Of a DNA stretch of 64,000 nt, positions 1 to 31,675 are shown in pieces. Position 1 is the stretch's first letter. Each line of letters opens with the position of its first letter. The DNA is from Microvelia longipes (Eukaryota; Arthropoda; Insecta; Hemiptera; Veliidae), in the NCBI GenBank assembly GCA_018340805.1, contig JACMZG010001913.1, positions 41,647,540 to 41,711,539 of the forward strand, given 5' to 3'. The position numbers and the translations under genes are program-made. The notes under the pieces were generated by a model. That model was given only the letters and a program-made list of their open reading frames with translations, was not told where the DNA came from and did not search any database.

Positions 1-1285
1 AAAATAAAATCAATAATGTACTCATATAGAATTGAAGTAAGTAATGTAGAGAAAAATTATCAATTGGATGTTTGAGTGGTAACATCCATTGTTAAAAATG
101 AGGGGTCGGTAGAGACAGTGTTCAGACTCCCACCCTTTTCCTCATGGGTGAGATGGTTGAATTTTGAAACATCGAAAATTAACTCTCACCACCTTCAACT
201 ATCAAAATATTAAAATAAAGAGAACAACAATACAGTAACTTATAGTAGAATGTTTAAAATACAAATCAAATCACATAAAATATGCGGGAAGCCGAAAACG
301 ATTGACTTATATAATTGATTATAATCTTAAATCACTCTTGAATGAGGTTTCAATTAGGTTTCACAGAGCCCCTGAAGGCCCGCCCCAAAATTGATAATTT
401 AGGCCTTTCGATGTATTGATATAGGCTATTCCCCCTCATAGAGTACTTAATAAAGTGCTTCATGGATTGTATCAATATGAATGCAATCTGAATCCTTGAA
501 AATTATTTACTGTCAGAGTTTCCTGTGTGAGAGTTCTCAGCTTTTTTGTCACCACCATAATGTCAGGCATAAAATCATTGACTTGATGAAGCAAAAATGG
601 CATACTTACTACAGCTCCACTAGGTATGCTGTCATTATTGCTTTCAAAGAAAATAGTAAAACAATTTATTAATATGAAAATAATCAGTTAACAAAAAATT
701 AATATTGTATATTTTTGCCAATAAAGAACAAATATTGGAAAAATAAAAGAAAAATAATGGTTTAGACCAGAGTATAAAAGTCCATCACGAAAAAAGGGAA
801 TTTACAATGAATGCCTTAATTACTACCATTAAAAATTCTTAGAAAGACATGGCCAAAGAAATTTGATTGTCAAAGGGGGTTTGGTTCTAGAGGCACTAAG
901 TTAACCTCTGACTTTTAAAACTAAGTTGGTATAATTAGTAAGGAATTGACAGGAATAGCTGAAATTATTTTAGATTTGCTCAAAATTTTAAATTTTCATA
1001 CATCCAGTTAATTTTTTATTTTATTTATTTATTTTAGTTTTTTATTAACTTTTTTGACAGAATTATTGTTATAATTCTTAATTTCTTTTTTGACTTAAGT
1101 ATAATTGTGATTTATACAACTTAAGTATAATCGTGATTTATACCATTCTTGTAAATTTCTTATTTTATTATTTGTTTTAATTATTGTCCTGTATGTGATT
1201 GATCAGGCTTTTTTAAGTATGTTTATCAAAATTTAGATTTATATTTTCTTAATGTTTTGGAATCATATCTATTATTTTTTCACAG
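1..1285. other. Upstream GPAM intron, nothing recognised
   Basis: AT-rich sequence upstream of the first visible GPAM exon, ending in its polypyrimidine tract and acceptor. Short open frames here (for example 481-672) show no family resemblance. I see no exon of the missing GPAM N-terminus in it. Confidence 0.5.
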
Positions 1286-19087
<17,802 letters not shown>

Positions 19088-21295
19088 ATCCATAAGTTTT
19101 AAATTTAGTGTTTAAATATGATTGAAGTTAATGTTCTGTACTCTATTATATTTCGTTACAAGTATATAAACTTTGTTAAGATAAATATTTTTGGAATCGA
19201 GGGGGCCAAGTGGAATCTATCTCCTCACTACTCTTCTAATGTCCAAACAACCTATTATGCATAATATTTTTATGAAAATTCACCTAAAGATGTGACTCTG
19301 GTAAATTACTTTAAATTCGGCTAACAAAAAACTAAAATTTAAAATAAATTGTATTAAGTGTAACTTTAATTCTTAGAGAAACTATAAAAGGTCAATTTGT
19401 ATTTCTTTTAATTAAAAAAAAATTTTGATTACGATTCATTATAAAACAAAGTTGTAATTGCTATTATTATGTATTTTATTATTTAATACATATAGTATAA
19501 GTTTATTTCTTTGTATTTTATTTAAAGTATACTGTAATTAATTTTGATGTTGGCTATAATTTTTTATGATTGGAAAAAGGCTTGGTTTTAGATAATGCGA
19601 GATATGTTTTTTCTGGTTGTTAAAATTATGAGGCCTAATATAAAAAAAAATATAACACTTAATTCATTTTGTACCCAATTGTGATGTCATTTTCAAATTT
19701 TTAAGTTATCATAAAACTTTTTTTTATAAATGTAAGTTGGTACATTTGTTATTTTTTTTAAGTTTTCGGTCTTAAAATGTAGAAAAAGCCCAGGGCCGTA
19801 AACTCAATCAAATTCCACTGATAACACGAAACTCCGTTTACTGTTGGTCTTAATTAAGAGTACCACCCTAACTACAAAACATTATTTTATAAATGTGTCA
19901 TATATATCTATTAAATATAGAAAATTTGTAAAAAATATAAAAACTTCAAAAGTCAGCTAAGTATTTAATAAAAGCAGTTTAAGAGTACAAGAATATACAT
20001 TTAGTTGAAAATGATTTTTTTTTTACTAAAAAGGTAAAAACCTTAATTTAATAATTAATAATTTTAAACCTTACTGTTTAAAATTCTTAAAAAGTTGTAT
20101 GCACCAATATTTATATTAGTATTTAATGGATAATCAATCATAAATTATTAATATAACTTAATAATCCAGCAACCAGTATTGCCAACTTTGTTATAAGAAA
20201 AATGTATTTTGTTAGATTGGCAGCATTACTCAAAACCAATAGTAAACTGGCATTGCTGTTATCAGTTATTCTCTTTCTATATATATTATTATTTAATAAT
20301 TAATTATGATTGTTATTTTAAGTTTTAGGTATTTAACTGTATCGTCAACAACCCTACTGTAATCAAACTTTGATTTTTATAGGGATTGCTTCAATTATTT
20401 AAACCCTTAAAAGAATTATTAAAGAAGTTCCTTAACATCTATTTTTGTCCTTTTTAACCTTAAAATATAAACAAATTAATTTTTTTAATAATACTATGTA
20501 CTAGATGTACATAGTACATATGCACTATGTATATGTACTATGTACATAGTAATACTATGTAATACATATTTAATATTAATATGTATATATAATATTATTC
20601 AAAAAACCCTGGCTTTAATTTGAACTAATTTTTCTTAAAATTAGTTACCTAAAGATGTCTGTAAAATTGGTCCAATATTAAAATTTAAAAATCACAGTAA
20701 TATTAAGTTTTTAGGGGAGGGGGGGGGGAATCTCTGTGAAAACTATTATTTATTAGCTGTTATAAGTAATATGCTAATAATAAAATAGCCTATCATTATT
20801 TTATAGATTACCAGGTATTTTTATGATATGAAAATTTTTTAGCTATTTTCTATTTTTAAGTAAATTTTACTATTGTCAATTAAAATGTGCAATTGTTTAC
20901 CTTTTTCCTGAATGAAACTAAAAAAAAATTAAGGAATTGATGCCAAAGTAATTTATTTGGTTCTTATATATGATTATATTTTTGTAATTTGTAAATAAAA
21001 AAGTATAATGACATTATTTTAATTAGTTGAAGTTGTATGTTTTAGGTTTTATAGATTTTTTTTTTAATTTAATTAATTAGGGGAATTATTTTAAATTTGT
21101 AAAATTGTTTCTAATGATTAAAAGTTTAATTTAACCCTTATTTGTTTTTTCTTTATTCCTTTTTTATTTAGTTTTTAGTGTATTCTCTTAGTATCAGCTT
21201 AGCCTGATACGCAATCATAGTTTTATGAATTGAACATAAACTGACTTGTTCTGCTTATGTATTTTTATGCCATATGTATCAAATAAATATGGCTT
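19088..21295 (+). other. Probable GPAM 3' UTR and downstream AT-rich sequence
   Basis: No coding signal after the stop. The stretch is uniformly AT-rich with several poly(A)-signal hexamers, the clearest at 20993-20998 and 21282-21287. A self-complementary stretch built from TACATAGTAC/GTACTATGTA words sits at about 20496-20570. Which poly(A) site is used cannot be told. Confidence 0.4.
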
Positions 21296-21339
21296 CCGCC
21301 TCTTAGCCGCTACGCAGCTTCCATGGATGTTGTTTTGTG

Positions 21340-21700
21340 ATTTTTTGAAATGTTTGTGGTTGTTTTTTGGGTTAATGACGTCACACATATTTCATAAACA
21401 ATAGGGTTTGGGACATTAACAAGGTTGATTTTTGTACCAAGTTTCATTTCGATCTAAAAAAGCGATTTCATGTCCCATAGAAACGTCTAGGACACAAAAA
21501 TCTCGTGCATACACAAACATTTATATACAGGGTGTTTCATATAAAGTGTCCACCAAAGAAGGAGGTGATAGTACTCCTCAAAGGGAACAAAAAATGTTCT
21601 ATAATATAAACCCCGATCTCCTACCATTTTCCCACAAGGTCAAATTTAACATTTTAAAAAAATATTTGACCTCGCATCATAAGTTAATAGCGTTTAAACT
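21340..21700. repeat. Dispersed repeat family R2 (GTGTTTCATATAAAGTGTCC)
   Basis: Contains TTTTTGTACCAAGTTTCAT, CCCATAGAAACGTCTAGGAC, AAAATCTCGTGCATACAC and GGTGTTTCATATAAAGTGTC followed by a CACCAAAGAAGGAGGTGATA stretch. The same modules appear inverted at about 49200-49690. No protein signal in the open frame that crosses it. Confidence 0.65.
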
Positions 21701-22242
21701 GTTCAAGCTAGAAAGGCGAAATTGGTCTCGTTAGAAAGCTGAGTAAATTTCCTGTCCTAAAAAGGACAAACTATTAACTATGTCAAATATTTTGGAACTG
21801 CTGCCCAAAAATCTGCATGAAAAATTATGTTTTGAAAAAATTTCTTTTTACGGAATTTTTATGGTAGGGCATTAGAGGAAGTAGAGATGAGCTAAAGTTT
21901 ATCCAAGAACAGAAAAAACTTCTCTTATGATTGCCCATTAAGTAAATCTAAATATTTTTATACATTCAATTGTAAAAAAATGTAAGCTATTGTAGCTAGA
22001 AGTTGCAAAAACTGATAATTTTTTTCTATAAAAGAGAAAATAATGCGTTATTTTAACAAAATATTTTTTCTCGAGAGTAAACTAATAATACGATTTTTAG
22101 ACTTAGGGAGGTAGTCTATGACTGAGTATACTAGACCCGCACAACACTCCACATCTGAACCTGAGTCTACAGTTTAGGTCTGGATTTAGATTTCATTTAA
22201 TTCATCCACCCAAGTTGGCAACACTGAATGCCGTTATTTTGA
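21700..22242. other. Intergenic sequence left of copy A, nothing recognised
   Basis: AT-rich intergenic DNA ending at the sharp terminus of copy A. Sequence just before that terminus (TTGGCAACACTGAATGCCGT) is not shared with the flanks of copies B or C. Confidence 0.5.
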
Positions 22243-22867
22243 GGGTCGCCTACGATGCGTCTAATGGTCGATGTCACTAATGTTCATTGTAGCTAATCCC
22301 CCACCACTTTCTGAGACAGCTGATTAGCTCCATCGCACATTCTTGACAATCATTTTTTTAAGACTTTTGCGACTCCGGTTTTTATTAAATTAGGTAAATA
22401 TATCACGGAAATTTGTTAGAAATGTATTATTTGGCCAAAATACTGTAAATATGATAAAAATTTTCTTTTAGACCCAACGCACATCTTTGACAAACACACC
22501 ACGTGCTTTCCAAAAGTTGATAAACGTGTGGTTGGATTTTTAAAACACGTCGTTTGACAGCGTCTTACGGTAAAGTTCTAAAAATGTAATCGTGAATGAT
22601 AAAAAAATAATTTTTACTGATTAGGCAAATTAAATTTAAAGAAATTGGTTTTTTAAATTTACATTTTTTATTTTTATTAACAGTTTATAATAATTTTTAT
22701 GTTATATATTTGTCAATATTGAATCTTTGTTTACCTTTTAAATGTACTCATTTTTAAAAGTAAACAAATTAAAAAGAAAACAAATCGTAGGCAATCACCT
22801 TTTAAATGTACACTTTTTAAAAGGAAACAAATTGAAAGGCCGGAGAAGTGGTGAATACAGTTAAAAT

Positions 22868-24033
22868 CAAAGTTTTATAAATAGAACAAGTTGTGGAGCT
22901 CGTATACCGCGCTAAAACCCCGAAATCGTGTAGTGCTAAAAAAATCCGCCAGGGGCATGACGATCTTTTATGAAGCAGTTATCAACCGATTTCCTATCAT
23001 TTTACATTTGATTAGTCCTGGTTTCGTGCTTGTTTAAGAATATTTAAGTGCCTTTAAGACTTTAATTAATCTTTATGAGCCTGATTTTCATTTATTATGA
23101 ACATTATTACTCCTTCTTGTTATTTAAGTTTTTTTATAAGTTTATTTTATAAGTTATCATTGATTTTTTGATATTTTTTTAAATTCATTGCTCAGAAACT
23201 CTTAATTTACCCATTTTTTTATTATTTCTATTTTTTTATCTAGCTTTAGTTTTCGATATATATTTAATAACCTGAGCAGTAACAGCACGACTGATTATTA
23301 TTTCTTTTCAATTGTTCAAAGAATATGCGCATATTTATACCATAGATTATACAGTACTCGGCACAACATTGTTTACATTCATTTGAAGTTCAGTTCATAT
23401 ATTTTTGTTCATATATTATTTATTTCAAAACAATTTAATAACAAGTCGTGACGCTACTACTCAGGTTAATTAATATAAACCGAAAACTTTAGCAAAAATT
23501 GGACTGATAAGCAATAAAGTTTTCTTTTCGTCTGAATTTCGTAGAAAATTCGGCGCGGACCTCTATGCTAGATTTAATAAGAAGTTAGAAACTTAAATAC
23601 TATAAATAAGACGATAAAAAATTAGTGCCGGTACCAAACTTCAACCCTAAGAACCCTTGGTTTAAGTAGTTTATCGATTCCAGATCAGTTTTATTAGATT
23701 CAGCACCACAAAAAACATTGAAAACGACAACCTACTCGAAAATTATTTTTTACTAACCGTTATTTTGGTTTTCTGTTATTTTCCATGGTTTTTTAACTTT
23801 TTGGTCACTTAGAGTGGTCGTATTGACTTCGGACTGGGTTCATTCGATTCAGCGTCCCAAATTTTTGACCAATCATTTTTACGATATTGAAAAATCGTTA
23901 ACAAAATTGTACCATGGGGATCGTATCCTTTCCCAAGGTTAATTTTTGTACCAAGTTAGACAGAATAATATTCATCCATTCGACAGATAGCATGTTTACA
24001 AAAATGCGCTAGAAATACATAATAAAAATACAT

Positions 24034-24130
<97 letters not shown>

Positions 24131-24805
24131 TTTACATTTTTACAAATCGTACTTTTTCGTGTTTTGGGACCTCTGAAACAGATGTTTGACAAAAAAAGTG
24201 GTAACAAAAATACCATATTTGGGAATAGTTACCAAAATATTTATTGTAAATTTTAACTTTCGCGAGTCAAATTGCACTGGGTAGACACTACTCTTTGAAA
24301 ATATAAGACCATGTTTATAAGAATTAAATGTTGCTGTATGTGAAATGTTCCACCCTAAATATTGACGTATTTAGCGTTTGTTTAAATACTAAGCTCTAAA
24401 GTAATTAATTTAAAACAAATATTGTAGTTATTTATAAAACTTTAAATGTATTTGTACCAAAAACGATTAATATTTCTTACTTTTCAAGCTAACTATTGAC
24501 ATACGTTTTTGTCTATTTTCTTATAATATTAACAAAATTAATACAAATAGAATCATATTAAAACTATTACATGTCAAAAGAAATCAAGTCCAAGTACAAA
24601 GAATAGTTTATTAGCGATAGGTCGATCTACAAAATTAAAAAAAGTAAATAATAGCTTAAAAACATAATATCTGTAATGTATTTAAATAGAAATAGGTAAG
24701 CGTAAACGAAAGTAGCGCTTACTAGTGAGTATTTGAGGTACTAACAGTAATATGGGGTACAGTTTTCAGCTGAGCTCCACAACTTGTTCTATTTATAAAA
24801 CTTTG
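22868..24805. mobile_element. hAT-like non-autonomous transposon nested in copy A
   Basis: The 1938-bp element begins CAAAGTTTTATAAATAGAAC and its terminal 34 bp are perfectly inverted at 24772-24805. It is flanked by an 8-bp direct repeat GTTAAAAT (22860-22867 and 24806-24813). Copies B (41371-41378) and C (53618-53625) have a single GTTAAAAT at the same place with no insert. An 8-bp duplication and a CA-starting terminus fit the hAT superfamily. Inside there is only AT-rich DNA with a (CA)n(TA)n tract at about 24030-24127 and no transposase. Confidence 0.93.
24030..24127. repeat. (CA)n(TA)n microsatellite inside the hAT-like element
   Basis: A CACACA run followed by about 40 TA units. The minus-strand frame crossing it encodes only YI repeats and is not a gene. 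Confidence 0.95.
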
Positions 24806-25169
24806 GTTAAAATGGTCTGTTTTAGTGATCCACTTATTAATTTTTATTAAGTTTGGGGCTCTAGTAAACAAGAACAATAGTAAAATTTCATTTTGATTTG
24901 TTTTTATACCATTTGCAATTAATGATGTGGTTGAATGTTTTTGGTGGCTGGTTCCTTATTTTTATTTAAGATATTGTCCCTACAGGCTCTTCGATTCATT
25001 TGTATTTTACAAACAACTGTAGTCAATTTTAGTATGGTTCACTTAGGATTTATATGAAACATTTGTGCTGATTAGTGGGATAACGTTGAAAGATTTCTAC
25101 TGCTTAGGTTGCAGTTTGTATTATATTATTTTATTAGTTAATCTGGTGTAGTGGGATAGAATCAACAAG

Positions 25170-25383
25170 TGACTTCTCACATATTTCAGACTGTCGATAC
25201 GACTGCGAATGTCAATATAAGAAATTTGGGCCACTAGGGCTACTTTTAATGAGTATTGTATTTGTAAAAGGAGGTTCTGCTAATGTCATGTTGCCTGTCA
25301 TTTATAAAAGTTACTTTGTGTTGCAGAAATTTTACAAAAGATTAAAATATTTATTTTTTGGCGAAAGAATTTTTTTATATTGA
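25170..25383 (+). other. Small frame in the long repeat, copy A (broken)
   Basis: In copies B (40802-41017, minus) and C (53980-54192, plus) this position has a frame of about 70 codons starting MTSHIFQTVDTTANVNIR and containing a hydrophobic FWPLGLLLMSIVFVKGG segment. In copy A a one-base loss (AAATTTGG for AAAATTTTGG) breaks it. The C-terminal ends of B and C also differ by frameshift. No family is recognised and I doubt it is a gene. Confidence 0.25.
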
Positions 25384-26397
25384 TTTTTCGATACTTGCAC
25401 TAGTTATGTTAAGGGAGTTATTTCACTTGATGTAACTATAGCATTAAGAAACCCCTGCTGATATTGCCAGTTGAATGATGTAACTTTTGGTTTGATATAC
25501 TCAAAGAATTCAACCCTGGGTTTTAGAATTTATTTAAAAAATTGAAAGTTGTAGTTGATGGAAGTTGAAAAAGTAATCTTTTTGTTGTCAGCATTGTACT
25601 GTCCAAAATTAATGTCAAAATGCTTGGAAACAAATTCTAGAGCAGTACTCTGCAAGCCAGGTGAATTTCCTTTGGGATGCTTGCTATTTTGCCCAATAAT
25701 CCTGTTCTTTTTCAGGATTTTGGTTTAGGATCCATAGTCAGAGGAATAGCACTTTTACTTGTTCGTCAATTTTCCTGGATTTTTAAAGGTAATGTGCTTA
25801 GACATGTTGAAGATCAGCATGTACTGAGTTTTCTATGACTGTCCTAATGTGCAGATCTGATTAAGTATAGGTCCGAACAAATTGTGCTGTAAAAATATAC
25901 ATTTTCTTTGAAAATTCCAGGAAATTTTATAAACAAGTTGCAACTATGAAACAAAAACCTGAGAAAGAACTGGATTGATGCAAGAAAGCAAGCATGCCTT
26001 ATGAAACTTGCCCTGCTTGCTTTCAGACCACCGTTCTAGAATTATTTTGTTGTTAAAAACTTATAAATTAAAAGTAATAATTTTCTTCCAAACTAAGATT
26101 TTAACCTGTGTGAGAGTACTTTAAGTTTCCCCTCAAAGCCCCCCCCCAAAAAAAACACCTCAACATTAATCAATTTTATTTTTAACTTCAATTTTTTTAT
26201 GTGCCCTTTTACATTTTTATATATGAGGTCCTATTTGAAATTTTTAAAGTCAGGTGTCATAGGGCGCTGATTGGTTTTAGTTAAAAAAGGGCATTTCTTC
26301 TGTGTAGTTGGAAGAACCATAAATCAGTGGTGACACCACTAACAAGTGAGGACTCAAGTTAGGGTTTAATCGCAACACATCTTTTTTTTTTCTTTTT

Positions 26398-26800
26398 CTT
26401 AGAACTTATTCAAGAGGACAAAACTTTTGGTTGGACTGATATGAAATTTTGGGAGTGGTTTAACATTCTGGACTAACCTCTTTTGCTCCCTTGCATGATA
26501 TTTCACACTGTCAACTGATAGTATGTGCACTGCTATAATTCAACTCTAGCTCACCAGTTGATGGAATTACGCCACAACAGTAGATTTCATCGCTTTTTTA
26601 ATTCCATGGTGGATTCTAGAGGTGTTACCTCTGGGACTCAATTTGCAAAAGGCTCCTCACTTACGAAATTGGTGGCAACTTTATGACTTCACTAGTTTCA
26701 CTCGGCTCTCCATTGTGAGATATTTATGCTGGCAACAATAATGAAACCATCTCACCCATACCACGCTATGCTTTCTTCTTTCCTTCTCCCTGGTTACCTA
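26398..26800 (+). other. Possible old coding remnant in the long repeat
   Basis: The plus strand reads ELIQEDKTFGWTDMKFWEWF, a stop, then LAHQLMELRHNSRFHRFFNS and MVDSRGVTSGTQFAKGSS in another frame. The composition looks protein-like and the same stretch is present in B (minus, 39451-39800) and C (55000-55330), but I recognise no family. It may be a decayed gene of the element. Confidence 0.3.
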
Positions 26801-27611
26801 CCTCAGACCAACCTACCAGTGATGAATTAAACGACAAAAGGTATACAATAGAAATCAAAAATTGTGGTAATCTAGGCTTTTAAGTTATTGCTAATGTTCT
26901 TAGATTATTTTTTTCCTGAAGTGCTACATTCAAGTGCTTTAAGTCAAATAGGACCTCAAACACATCTGTGGCCAGCACCTGTATTAGGATATTAAAATTT
27001 TATGTCTAGAGTGGATCTTGTTTTTAATGGTTTGATAAAAAATTAGATAGGGAAACTTTTCCATATTCAAAATTTGTACTGATAAAACATTTACTGCTAG
27101 AAAAAATAAATAATATAAATACAAAGAAAATAATATCAGAATACCGATTAATTATAGAATTCCTTAAAGATGACACACTAGCAAAACATTTTTAAATGAT
27201 CTAGGTTATCAAACTATATTTCACTCTTTTCCAAAGCATAATCACATACATATTACAAGTAAATATAATTTCCATAGTAATGTTTTAATAAATACACCAC
27301 TTAACTTTAATTAGCAGATTTGGCTTTTAGGAGTAATCTTAAATATTTTGTTTTTCATCCTAATGTAATTCATGTCATCAATTAGTTATTATAGGGACAA
27401 TTATAAGTTGATTCAATTTGATGTAAACAAAACCAAATGCATTCGGAGGTTAACCTGACTTTTTTATTAATAGGGCGAGATGTCATTGCAAGAATAAGTA
27501 TAGGCGGCTTTTATTGAAAATTTTCTATTGATTCATGCAATGATATTCAATAGTACTGCCAGACTAGAATGTGAATTTTTTTTATTTTTAGTATTAGTCT
27601 CCATTGTTTTA

Positions 27612-28019
27612 TGCTTATTATTTTTCAGACACTAGATGGGATGGAATAAAAATTCAAACAAATTACTTCATCAAAACATTTCGCCTTTATTAAGAGTCAC
27701 AAGGCATATTCATGTTTCAAAGAATACCTATATACATAGTTGAAATACTATAATGCCAGAACTATTCTAAAGAATTTATTATTTTATATTATATTAAAAT
27801 ATATTTTATTTTATATTTATTATTTTATGGTGGAAGACTATAATATAAAATAATAAATACTTTACACTAGTTCTGACATTATAGTATTTCAACTATGTAT
27901 ATATGTATTCTTTGAAACATGAATATGCCTTGTGACTCCTAATAAAGGCGAAATATTGTTGTAGTAATTTGTTTGAATTTTTATTCCGTCCCATCTAGTG
28001 TCCGAAAACTAATAAGTGA
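27612..28019. mobile_element. Palindromic MITE nested in copy A
   Basis: Two arms of about 190 bp are near-perfect inverted repeats: the left has CAGACACTAGATGGGATGGA and CGCCTTTATTAAGAGTCACA, the right has their complements (AATAAAGGCGAAATATTG, TCCCATCTAGTGTCCG). The centre is AT-rich. The same structure is at 38166-38569 and 56201-56603, so it entered the long repeat before the copies separated. Confidence 0.85.
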
Positions 28020-30732
28020 AAAATTGTTTATATACTATAACATGAAAACGAAGTACTTCTCATGATATATTACGGTTGGGTCTACCCATACATGGCCCAT
28101 CATACTTCAGTCTAGTGTACTAGTGCAAAGAATATTTATTTTGCAAATGAAGATATCAATTAAAATATAATATATCCCCCTTTACTCCAGCATAACCAAA
28201 GTTTTATTAAAAATAATATTCTGACACTATAATGATTTTTGAATCAACCAATTCAGTTGTTAAGCATGAGAAAGTATCCATAAATTTAATACACAGAATA
28301 AATATAACCTAAATTTTATTTTTCCATTCAATTTAGCTACTCAGTATTATTATTAAGTGCCAAAAGATGTATAATTTTTTTTAAATATGAATATTTTTGT
28401 AAAACTTTAAAAACATTCTAGTGGCACAAGCCTATTATTCCTTAACTGAAATAAGCTTTTAAATATTATTAGTGGACTAAGTGGTGTCGTTAATAAAGTA
28501 TAATTATTATAATAATCTGTGATAGTTAGTTAATAATGTATAATGAGACTTGCATGTTTTAGGATTATTCTTTTAAATTAAAGGATACCAAATAAAAGGA
28601 ATTAAGAAATCTCATCAAACACTTATTTAAGATTCCTGCAAATTATATTGTATTAAAAAAATATTCTTTCATAGGGCAGCAAAATTTTTATCCAGTCTGT
28701 AATTTATTTGTATTACTTTTATGTATTTATTTAATTTTGGAGACAATAATAATGTTTACTGGTTAATCATATATTATAATTGTAAAATATGTTATGTTAA
28801 AATAATATAATATCAAAAATAATCAAGACTGTTTTGAAATTGAATAGTTTCCTGGTTTCATTTTTATTTCCAATGCTCTAACATTGGGCTGTGGAATCAT
28901 TTTAGATATTCTAGAACTTTAAAAAATCACTCTCCCTAAAAAACAATTTTATATTTAAAAACTTTATTTTATGATAAAATATTGTTATTAACAGGATCAA
29001 AATTTACATCACACAACCTGAGACGTATGCAAGTTCCTCATCTTATTTTGTAAGCATCAAATGATTTATTTTATCCTCTTGGCTAATGTAATAAATGAAG
29101 AGTATTTTTATTAAAGGTCAAAACTGTGATTTATTTTTTAATGTTAAATTATTTTGTGAAAAATAATAAATAATTTATGTGTTATTTATTAATAAATAAT
29201 TAAATGATTGTTTTTTATTTCTTTTCTTAAGTACCACATTTGAGGCAATTTTTCTTTTTGGAGTCTATTTATTAAAAATTAATTCAGACCTAATGAAATA
29301 TTATTACCTCTGAAGTCTAATAGTTGTAGCCAATTGTTTGCCAAGGAAATTCACTAAAACTACTTCTTTTGCTTAACTAATAGGTAGCATAAACTGAGTT
29401 TTAAATTAATGTAAAAAAATCTGATTTTGGAAGGGTGAGTATAGTGGAAGTGTGTATTAAATAAAATGCCAATTTCTTATGAAAAACCCTGCAAATTTTA
29501 TTTACTAGTAGAAGTGCTCTTGCTCAGACGTGTAATGAATGGACTCAAAGTTAAACAAGACATAAATTGTTGAGCAAGGTATTCAACATTATAAATAAAA
29601 AAAATTTTTCTCATTATTAATAATACAATGCATTGGTTTATGACCTATGGATAAGGAATGGTCATTATTTTGTTACCAAAACCTTCAAGCACTAGCATTG
29701 GAGACCACAAATTTGGTGGTTACACAACAATGTGTCCCCAATATATATATATATAAAGCAGAAAGTGTAAATTTTATAGCAAATTGTCAAAATATAAAGG
29801 GAGTAGAGATAGTTTTTCTGAAAGGAGGCTTATTAATCAAAGTTATGTGTAACCATTGAAGGAAAAAAGAAAAAACTTTTTCTGATTAGGCTGAACACAG
29901 TAAAGATATATAATGCGAACTTAAAGGGTTATTCAACTCTGTTCGGTACTTTTTCCTAATGGCATAAATCTTTTGTATGTATTCTAATATGATGAGTGTT
30001 GCTGACCTAGAGGACATCCCATAAATTTCTAATAAGTAACTTCGTAATGAAATAGATTTCCAGTTACCTGAAATTCATAGGCTGTTCATTATTAAATTTA
30101 TTAATAATTTTAGCTAAAAGTCGAACTTTACTCTTGATTGCAAGTTCGAGAGGTGGAAGCCCTAGTATTGATCTAGTATGTGATCCTTTTTTACTAACAT
30201 ACAGAGTCTAGAGTGGTTACAGAGATTACCATGTATAGGATTTGACATTTAGTTAGACTGTGTCCTCATGGTATATACCAGACCCTTGGAGATCCAAAGT
30301 CCTTGTACGAGGAGTAATTTACAGAGAGAAGAATGAGATTTTTCTTGTGCTGAAGATTAATTAATTATTATTTTGGACAGTCATGCCAGAATGGCTGCTT
30401 TCATCTGTATGATTAGGGATCATCTGTATCATTGCGGTTTGGGATCAAAAGTACTATTAAGATTTCTATTAATTTTGGTTATTTTTACATTAATTATTAT
30501 TTAATTAACTTGCACATCTTCTTTTTTTAAAAATAAATTAAACTTGAAAATAATAACATTTTTTGGTTTAATTTCTATATTTTAATGAAGGCGGGAGTTT
30601 CCAGGTTTGGCATCTATCACGTAAGGGATCAGGTTTTGTGGTTTCTACACCAAGAATTACGAATCGCGAGGGGCTCTAGATCATGACAATGTATTTCTTG
30701 TACTGGATTTCAATTTATATTGATCCATGTAC

Positions 30733-31115
30733 CATTTGACACTTCCGAGTTTTGCAAAACATGAATAGTTGACACAAATATAATTGCACAAAAGACACCT
30801 AGGAAATGTAACAAGCAAAATACAATGCTACATCTGGGAACTGTTCTATCTTTTGTCATCATTGATGGCTCGACATAAATGTCATGTCCCTCTCTGTTTT
30901 GTTACGTCTAACTCATCAGAGCGCTGACAGAGTCTAAACTCTAACTAATTTAGACTCTGACGGCGCCCTGATGAGTTAGACTTAACGAAACAGAGCGGGA
31001 CATGACTTTGACTTTATGTCGACCCATCAATGATGAAAAACGTCGAATAATGGAACAGTTCCAAGATAGCATTGCATTTTGGTTTTTACATTTCCTAGGT
31101 ATCTCTTGATAGACA
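30733..31115. repeat. Foldback repeat, copy in long repeat A
   Basis: The left arm runs from GACACTTCCGAGTTTTGCAA through ACACCTAGGAAATGTAAC, GGGAACTGTTCTATC and TTGTTACGTCTAACTCATCA. The right arm gives these back inverted (TGATGAGTTAGACTTAACG, GGAACAGTTCCAAGAT, TACATTTCCTAGGT). The centre is at about 30943-30950. A half copy with the right-arm modules follows at 31495-31675. Copy B begins inside this palindrome. Confidence 0.8.
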
Positions 31116-31675
31116 ATATAATATCTATATTGTCTTATCCTCTTATAATATCTATTTTTAATAAATAATTCAAGATTTGAGCTAACCATGCACAGTTATT
31201 GCTGGTACTTTCCATTCGCGATAGAATAGCTTTACATTCATTCAATAAAACGTAATCTTTCAGATTATTTACCAATGCCTTAGAGGTTTGGTAAAAATCT
31301 ATATCAGAAAAGTTATATCAGAAAACATATAACCTCCTGTTGTTCAGTGGGTTTGGACGTCTTCTATACTCTAGGAACACCTATAATCATTACACTATCA
31401 TTATTTATTTGCTTAAAGGTGATCTAGGTACACTCTTCTAATTATCTACTTTAATAGGTGCTGTCGATGAGTGAATAAAAAAAATAATAACATTAAATTC
31501 AGGCTCTATTTGTTGAGTTAGATGTAACAAATCGGAGAGGAACATGACATTCAATGTTTATTCGTCAATAATGAACTATGTCGAATGATGGAACAGTTGC
31601 CAGATGTAGCGTAGCTATAATTAGCTTGTTACCTTTCCTAGGTGTCTCTCGCATCCATATTATGTCAAAATTGAA

